Positions 42,925-47,357 of a stretch of 47,357 bases of DNA are shown one piece after another. Below the pieces are notes generated by a model. The model saw nothing but the letters and a program-made list of their open reading frames with translations. It was not told the DNA's origin and made no database searches. Origin of the DNA: Pseudomonas brassicacearum subsp. neoaurantiaca (GTDB lineage: Bacteria > Pseudomonadota > Gammaproteobacteria > Pseudomonadales > Pseudomonadaceae). The translations under genes and the position numbers were made by a program. Numbering within the stretch: the stretch's first letter is position 1; each line of letters starts with the position of its first letter. The stretch covers positions 1 to 47,357 of the forward strand of contig NZ_VDLV01000014.1 of NCBI RefSeq assembly GCF_013608025.1. Reading direction: 5' to 3'.

Positions 42925-42942
42925 TTGTCATTTAACTGTCTT
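42925..42942 (+). promoter_or_regulatory. Pho-box-like site facing the COG4315 gene
   Basis: TTGTCAT-TTAA-CTGTCTT has one mismatch in each half. It is oriented towards the plus-strand gene at 43066 and sits just before the phoB start. Confidence 0.55.
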
Positions 42943-42965
42943 GCGCCGCATTAGATAACGGAATT

Positions 42966-42983
42966 ATTGCAGTCGTGTGACAG
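42966..42983 (-). promoter_or_regulatory. Pho-box-like site of the phoBR promoter
   Basis: On the minus strand CTGTCAC-ACGA-CTGCAAT matches the PhoB consensus halves at 6 of 7 and 5 of 7. It lies 54 bases upstream of phoB. Confidence 0.65.
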
Positions 42984-43065
42984 AAAGTTCTGTGCGCGGC
43001 AGCAAAAGGGATCCTGGACTACGCTTTTCAGTCCGAATCCTGACAACTACAAAGGAAGGTTTCCT

Positions 43066-43449
43066 ATGACGCGCACGACTGTTTCCTTGAAAGCACTGCT
43101 GATATCTGCTGCCCTGGCTCTGCCTGGATTTGCGATGGCCGCCGACCCTGCGATGGAGAAGGACGGCATGTTCACCGACCATAAGGGCATGACTCTGTAC
43201 ACCTTCGCCAAGGACTCTGCCGGCAAGTCCGCCTGCAATGACAAGTGTGCGGCTAATTGGCCACCGCTGATGGCCGAGGCGGGTGATAAATCCATGGGGG
43301 ACTGGACCGTGATCAAACGCGACGATGGGTCGATGCAATGGGCCTATCAGGGCATGCCGCTGTACACCTTCGTGATGGACAAGAAGGCTGGAGACATGAC
43401 CGGCGACGGCAAAATGGATGGTGCCTGGAAAGTTGCCAAGGCTAAATGA
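43066..43449 (+). CDS. COG4315-type small exported protein
   Basis: Small exported protein, 127 residues, with a signal peptide about 1-24 (MTRTTVSLKALLISAALALP, cleavage after AMA). The mature part shows two similar units of the COG4315 (secreted repeat) family: GMTLYTFAKDSAGKSACNDKCAANWPP and GMPLYTFVMDKKAGDMTGDGKM, with a Cys pair in the first. No lipobox was seen. Function of the family is unknown. AAAGGAAGG precedes the ATG at 43066. It is divergent from phoB, and a Pho-box-like site faces it, so control by phosphate is possible. Confidence 0.9.
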   Translation: MTRTTVSLKALLISAALALPGFAMAADPAMEKDGMFTDHKGMTLYTFAKDSAGKSACNDKCAANWPPLMAEAGDKSMGDWTVIKRDDGSMQWAYQGMPLYTFVMDKKAGDMTGDGKMDGAWKVAKAK

Positions 43450-43470
43450 CAACGGTGTTCAGATTGCGCT

Positions 43471-43579
43471 TGTAGCGAGAGAGCTTGTTCCCGCTGGGGC
43501 GGTCCGACGCTTCGGGCGTAGCGGCCCCAGGATTTTGCGGTCGCTGCGCAACCGAGCGGGAGCAAGCTCCCTCGCCACA
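43471..43579. repeat. REPIN, GTGGCGAGGGAGCTTGCTCCCGC type, left arm diverged
   Basis: The right arm (GAGCAAGCTCCCTCGCCACA) is intact; the left arm (TGTAGCGAGAGAGCTTGTTC) has several changes. The spacer includes GGTCGCTGCGCAAC. It lies between the convergent COG4315 and ubiA genes. Confidence 0.8.
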
Positions 43580-43620
43580 AAGGCTTTCATGAGCCAAGGT
43601 TCCGTGCTGGGCACGCGGCC

Positions 43621-44511
43621 TCAGCGCAACCCGTAATCCAGCACGATCCCCACAAAAATCGCCAACCCGGCCCAATGGTTGTGCAGGAACGCCTTGAAGC
43701 AACGCATCCGGTCCTTGCCGCGGGTGTACCAGAACTCCCAGGCGAAACACGCCGCAGCGGCCACCAGCCCCAGGTGGAACCAGCCACCCAGTTTGAACTG
43801 AGCGCCCGCCAGCAACAGGCAGCCCAAGGCCAGGCCCTGCAGCGTCAGGATGATCACCCGGTCGGCATCGCCAAACAGGATCGCCGTGGATTTCACGCCA
43901 ATCTTCAGGTCATCGTCCCGGTCGGTCATTGCGTAGTATGTGTCATAGCCCACCGTCCACAGCAGGTTGGCGATGTACAGCAGCCACGCAGCCGCCGGCA
44001 GATGGCCGGTCTCGGCGGTGAACGCCATCGGCATGCCCCAGGAAAACGCCGCGCCCAGCACCACTTGCGGGTAGTACGTATAGCGCTTCATGAACGGATA
44101 ACTGAGCGCCAGCGCCAGGCCGCCGAGGGACAGCAGGATTGTCGGTGCGTTGGTGCACAGCACCAGCAGGAAGCTCACACTCATCAGCACGGCGAAGAAC
44201 ACCAGCGCCTCTTTCGAGCTGATCTTGCCGCTCACCAGCGGGCGCTGCTCGGTGCGTTTGACGTGCCCGTCGACCTTGCGGTCGGCCCAGTCGTTGATCA
44301 CGCAACCGCCGGCACGGGTCAGCACCACGCCAAGGATGAAAATCACGACGTTGGCCAGCGAGGGCGACCCTTCGCCTGCGACCCACAACGCCCACAGCGT
44401 CGGCCACAACAGCAGGTAAATGCCGATGGGCTTGTCCATGCGCGTCAATTGCACGTAGTCCCAGGCCCGAGGATTGAGGCGGTTCAAGGATTTGAGCAGT
44501 TGCGTGTACAT
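43621..44511 (-). CDS. ubiA: 4-hydroxybenzoate octaprenyltransferase
   Basis: Inner-membrane prenyltransferase, 296 residues with about eight hydrophobic segments, attaching the polyprenyl chain to 4-hydroxybenzoate in ubiquinone synthesis. The Mg-binding motif N-D-x-x-D is visible in [23 protein letters not shown], and the second Asp-rich loop in [12 protein letters not shown]. The start has GGAGAATTGCTG upstream and its ATG overlaps the ubiC stop by one base (TGATG), implying translational coupling. Confidence 0.97.
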   Translation of the reverse strand: MYTQLLKSLNRLNPRAWDYVQLTRMDKPIGIYLLLWPTLWALWVAGEGSPSLANVVIFILGVVLTRAGGCVINDWADRKVDGHVKRTEQRPLVSGKISSKEALVFFAVLMSVSFLLVLCTNAPTILLSLGGLALALSYPFMKRYTYYPQVVLGAAFSWGMPMAFTAETGHLPAAAWLLYIANLLWTVGYDTYYAMTDRDDDLKIGVKSTAILFGDADRVIILTLQGLALGCLLLAGAQFKLGGWFHLGLVAAAACFAWEFWYTRGKDRMRCFKAFLHNHWAGLAIFVGIVLDYGLR

Positions 44512-45116
44512 CAGCAATTCTCCGAATAAGCGCGGGCGACCGTCCACAGACGTGGCAAAAAGACCTCCGCCACCAGCACGCTCAACGCACCGCGATCGAA
44601 ACGCGAACGTCGGCCCCACAGCGCATTGGCGCGAACCGGCGGCGGCAGCCATTCGCTCGGGTAATGGCAGACCTCGATTGCCCGGCGTTGGAACGCCTGG
44701 TCACAAAACAGCAGCTCGCCCAACGAGCGGCTGCCCAATTCGTCCATGTGCAAGCCGTCGCCCTGCAACGCGCTGCGCGCCGCCACACTGCGGGCGAATA
44801 CCCAAGGCTCGCCGTGGCCGCGCAAGTACACTTCGCGCACCCATCCCTCGCTGCCCGCGGCCAGGTCCAGCGCGGCACACTCGTCGGCGCGCAACGGCTG
44901 CCAGCCTTCGAACAGCGGCGTCACGCTGAAGTGATCGTTCGACAGGCCTGTCAGACGCCGGGTCAGGGAACCTTCGTCAAACAACCAGTCCATGACGCAC
45001 GCATCCGGGCGCGGCGACAGCAGGTGTTGGGGCAGCCATTGAAGTGTAGGAAATATCGAATTTGTCGGCGGCACAGGGGTCTTGAATGGCAGCAAATGAG
45101 GTCGCGAGCTTACCAT
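44511..45116 (-). CDS. ubiC: Chorismate pyruvate-lyase
   Basis: Soluble enzyme converting chorismate to 4-hydroxybenzoate and pyruvate, the first step towards ubiquinone. The family region starts at [25 protein letters not shown], followed by [22 protein letters not shown] and a catalytic-type ELLF, then [20 protein letters not shown]. The start is uncertain: ATG at 45116 gives 201 residues and has no clear ribosome binding site, so a later start is possible. The frame is open far upstream but that part is the complement of other genes. It leads directly into ubiA. Confidence 0.88.
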   Translation of the reverse strand: MVSSRPHLLPFKTPVPPTNSIFPTLQWLPQHLLSPRPDACVMDWLFDEGSLTRRLTGLSNDHFSVTPLFEGWQPLRADECAALDLAAGSEGWVREVYLRGHGEPWVFARSVAARSALQGDGLHMDELGSRSLGELLFCDQAFQRRAIEVCHYPSEWLPPPVRANALWGRRSRFDRGALSVLVAEVFLPRLWTVARAYSENC

Positions 45117-45250
45117 GCCGGTCGGCGATTTTGGCCGAGCCAACCCGCCGTCACGCCGATGCCGCTTGCATCTGTCGCGATCGATCAGTACAAAACCGCC
45201 CTGAGCCGGAAAATACCGGTCAAGGCCTGACATCTTGAGGAAGTATTGGA

Positions 45251-45418
45251 ATGAAGAAGTGGCAATGTATCGTCTGTGGCCTGATCTATGACGAAGCCAT
45301 GGGTTGGCCTGACGATGGCATCGAACCTGGCACCCGTTGGGAAGATGTGCCGGAAGACTGGCTGTGCCCGGACTGCGGCGTCGGCAAAATGGATTTTGAA
45401 ATGATCGCAATCGGCTGA
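45251..45418 (+). CDS. Rubredoxin
   Basis: Small iron protein of 55 residues. Four Cys ligands are in place: C6 and C9 (CIVCG) and C39 and C42 (CPDCG), with the usual [14 protein letters not shown] second half and the aromatic Trp/Tyr core. A GAGGAAG sequence lies 7 bases upstream of the ATG. It is followed after 25 bp by the rubredoxin reductase gene, and the two should carry electrons from NAD(P)H to an oxygenase or other acceptor that is not in the window. Confidence 0.96.
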   Translation: MKKWQCIVCGLIYDEAMGWPDDGIEPGTRWEDVPEDWLCPDCGVGKMDFEMIAIG

Positions 45419-45443
45419 TTATTTCCCCTACATGGAGAGCAAC

Positions 45444-46592
45444 ATGAGCGCACCTGTCGTTATCGTCGGTACTGGCCTGGCCGGTTACAACCTGGCCCGG
45501 GAATTTCGCAAGCTCGACAGCGAAACCCCGTTGCTGCTGATTACCGCGGACGATGGCCGCTCCTACTCCAAGCCCATGCTCTCCACGGGTTTTGGCAAAA
45601 ACAAGGACGCCGATGGCCTGAGCATGGCCGAGCCGGGCGCCATGGCCGAGCAGTTGAACGCCGAAGTGCGCACCCACACGCGCATCAGCGGCATCGATCC
45701 GGGCCACAAGCGCCTGTGGATCGGCGAAGAGGCGGTGAACTATCGCGACCTGATCCTCGCCTGGGGCGCTGAAACCGTGCGCGTGCCGGTGCAGGGCGAT
45801 GCAGCAGACCTGATCTTCCCCATCAACGACCTTGAAGACTACGCGCGCTTCCGGGCCGCTGCCGCAGGCAAGCGCCGGGTGTTGCTGCTTGGCGCCGGCC
45901 TGATCGGCTGCGAATTCGCCAACGACCTGATCCTCGGCGGCTACGAAGTAGAACTGGTGGCGCCGTGCGAGCAAGTCATGCCGACGCTGCTGCACCCGGC
46001 TGCCGCCGCGGCGGTACAGGCCGGGCTGGAAAGCCTCGGCGCACGTTTCCACCTCGGTCCGGTGCTCAATCGCCTGCAACGGGTGGCCGACGGATTGGAA
46101 GCGCACCTGTCGGACGGCCAAGTGATTGCCTGCGACCTGGTGGTCTCGGCCATCGGCCTGCGCCCGCGCATCGACCTGGCGGCAGCTGCCGGCCTGCTGG
46201 TCAATCGCGGCGTGGTGGTCGATCGTCACCTGAAGACTTCCCACGCCAACATCTACGCCCTGGGCGATTGCGCCGAGGTCGATGGCTTGAACCTGCTCTA
46301 CGTCATGCCGCTGATGAGCTGCGCCCGCGCCTTGGCCCAAACCCTGGCCGGCAACCCGACCGCCGTCGGTTATGGCGCTATGCCGATCACCGTGAAAACC
46401 CCGGTGTGCCCGCTGGTGGTTTCGCCACCTCCGCGAGGCAGCGAGGGTGTATGGACCGTCGAAGGGCAGGGCGCCGACATCAAGGCCCTGTGCCGCGACG
46501 CCCAAGGCAACCTGCTGGGTTACGCGCTGACCGGCGCGGCGGTGATGGAGAAACTGGCGCTGAACAAGCAGCTTCCGGCGCTACTGGCGTAA
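45444..46592 (+). CDS. Rubredoxin-NAD(P)+ reductase (FAD-dependent)
   Basis: Flavoprotein of 382 residues with an FAD fold at the start ([19 protein letters not shown]), an NAD(P) fold at about residues 140-170 ([19 protein letters not shown]) and the FAD-binding [12 protein letters not shown] near residue 275, as in rubredoxin reductases. The ATG at 45444 has GGAGAGCAAC upstream; the reading from 45432 is less likely. It lies directly downstream of rubredoxin, which supports the assignment. Confidence 0.93.
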   Translation: MSAPVVIVGTGLAGYNLAREFRKLDSETPLLLITADDGRSYSKPMLSTGFGKNKDADGLSMAEPGAMAEQLNAEVRTHTRISGIDPGHKRLWIGEEAVNYRDLILAWGAETVRVPVQGDAADLIFPINDLEDYARFRAAAAGKRRVLLLGAGLIGCEFANDLILGGYEVELVAPCEQVMPTLLHPAAAAAVQAGLESLGARFHLGPVLNRLQRVADGLEAHLSDGQVIACDLVVSAIGLRPRIDLAAAAGLLVNRGVVVDRHLKTSHANIYALGDCAEVDGLNLLYVMPLMSCARALAQTLAGNPTAVGYGAMPITVKTPVCPLVVSPPPRGSEGVWTVEGQGADIKALCRDAQGNLLGYALTGAAVMEKLALNKQLPALLA

Positions 46593-46783
46593 ATGCCGGT
46601 CGTTCTGTCGCATATACCCTGCTTTTGAAGCCACAAACGCCCGCCGGCCACTGGCGCCGGTTGCGGCCCCGTGCCATCCTCACTCCCGTCTGCCGCAGAG
46701 TAGAGCCTGCGGCGCCTTAGGGGTTGTTCCGAAGAGAACAGCACGGACATAACAACAAAAAAACCGTCAAAGGGGCTTCATTC

Positions 46784-47059
46784 ATGCGTAAACCAGAACT
46801 CGCCGCCGCCATCGCGGAAAAAGCGGACCTCACCAAAGAACAAGCCAACCGCGTCCTCAACGCCGTCCTCGAAGAAATCACCGGCGCCCTGCACCGCAAG
46901 GACAGCGTCACCCTGGTCGGCTTCGGCACCTTCCTGCAACGCCACCGCGGCGCCCGCACCGGCAAGAACCCACAGACCGGCGAGCCGGTGAAGATCAAGG
47001 CCAGCAACACCGTTGCATTCAAGCCGGGCAAGTCCTTAAAGGACAGCGTCAACCCATAA
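46784..47059 (+). CDS. HU family DNA-binding protein
   Basis: Nucleoid protein of 91 residues. It starts MRKPELAAAIAEKADLTKEQA with the helical dimer part, then VTLVGFGTFLQRHRGARTGKNPQTGE, the family signature (GFGxF ... RxxRxGxNPxT), and ends TVAFKPGKSLKDSVN. The DNA-bending arm Pro is present in KNPQTG. AAAGGGG lies upstream of the ATG at 46784. A terminator follows. Confidence 0.95.
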   Translation: MRKPELAAAIAEKADLTKEQANRVLNAVLEEITGALHRKDSVTLVGFGTFLQRHRGARTGKNPQTGEPVKIKASNTVAFKPGKSLKDSVNP

Positions 47060-47098
47060 TTGCGGCGAGTACCTCGATCGAGGGAAGGAAGCGGCAAC

Positions 47099-47137
47099 AA
47101 AAAAGGCATACCGAGGGTGATCGGCATGCCTTTTTTT
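47099..47137 (+). terminator. Intrinsic terminator after the HU-type gene
   Basis: Arms of A-rich AAAGGCAT (from 47099) and ATGCCTTT (from 47126) end in a T run of seven; the A run on the other side makes it usable in both directions. Confidence 0.88.
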
Positions 47138-47179
47138 GTGGCCGTTGGATAGCAACCATCTGTTAATCCACCACAAGCC

Positions 47180-47357
47180 CCGTGGCGAGGGAACTTGCTC
47201 CCGCTGGGCTCTGTAGGAGCTGGCGAAGCCTGCGAGCTTTCGCTCCAGATTCACTTGGCAATGTAAGGTCGCGTTTTGTGGCGAGGGGATTTATCCCCGC
47301 TGGGCTGCGAAGCGGCCCCAAAATCTTGCGGTCGCTGCGCAACCGAGCGGGAGCAAG
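47180..47357. repeat. Mixed REP cluster at the right edge
   Basis: It contains CGTGGCGAGGGAACTTGCTC (47181 on), a different REP class TGTAGGAGCTGGCGAAGCCT (about 47212 on), then TGTGGCGAGGGGATTTATCC with the start of an inverted GAGCGGGAGCAAG arm cut by the window end. Three REP classes thus meet in under 180 bases. Confidence 0.8.

Noticed and set aside
44511..46505. Minus-strand open frame of 664 residues
   Set aside because: Only its last about 200 codons are a gene (ubiC). The rest is the complement of rubredoxin and rubredoxin reductase genes, kept open by codon bias in GC-rich DNA.

Overview
The window looks like a chromosomal segment of a fluorescent pseudomonad (Pseudomonas fluorescens group). 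The evidence is the high-GC coding sequence, the gene order around pstSCAB-phoU / phoBR / ubiCA / rubredoxin / hup and around purEK / aspA (both recalled as origin-proximal in P. aeruginosa), genus-typical families such as DUF6124 and DUF6543-type toxin-like proteins, and many REP/REPIN palindromes of the kinds known from P. fluorescens. No rRNA, tRNA, CRISPR array, transposase or integrase was seen.

Layout. 1-1232: 5' part of an autotransporter gene running off the left edge (minus). 1521-3172: two-gene amino-acid ABC system without an ATPase, divergent from a homocysteine S-methyltransferase (3271-4182). 4258-6045: operon of a PaiB-like protein and two GNAT acetyltransferases, divergent from a MocR/GntR aminotransferase-like regulator (6147-7694). 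7738-12348: a 1536-residue toxin-like protein. 12496-14638: acetylpolyamine amidohydrolase followed by a frameshifted polyamine-binding protein gene. 14946-16935: accessory patch with an unrecognised two-gene pair, a DUF6124 gene, two copies of a leader-like repeat and a REPIN. 16936-22612: AraC regulator, asparaginase, AGCS symporter and aspartase, with a divergent LysR gene at 22795. 24045-26605: purEK, a YeaQ-type membrane protein and a DUF3299 protein. 26740-29773: hexose-6-phosphate mutarotase, thioesterase, MFS transporter. 30055-36991: pstS-pstC-pstA-pstB-phoU. 37158-40733: receiver protein with a PilZ-like tail, M23 peptidase, CNNM/CBS protein. 40856-42912: phoR and phoB (minus). 43066-47059: COG4315 protein, ubiA-ubiC, rubredoxin and its reductase, HU-family protein.

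How the genes work together. The best-defined unit is the phosphate system: PstS captures phosphate, PstCAB imports it, PhoU links transporter state to the PhoR kinase, and PhoB binds Pho boxes. Pho-box matches lie before pstS, before pstC and in the phoB upstream region. A second unit is asparagine/aspartate use: asparaginase releases aspartate, AspA deaminates it to fumarate, and a symporter and two regulators sit beside them. UbiC and UbiA make the first two ubiquinone intermediates, and rubredoxin plus reductase form an NAD(P)H-linked electron chain.

The most unusual signal is inside the MocR gene. Five 12-bp tandem units built on the DnaA-box nonamer TTATCCACA (two exact, three variant) are followed 46 bp after the last unit by another exact nonamer in a different reading frame. 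This may be a DnaA-binding or titration site embedded in a linker-coding region. Other points to check are an intrinsic terminator in the purE leader, the duplicated leader around the accessory genes, the one-base frameshift in the polyamine-binding protein, and a Pho box facing the COG4315 gene.
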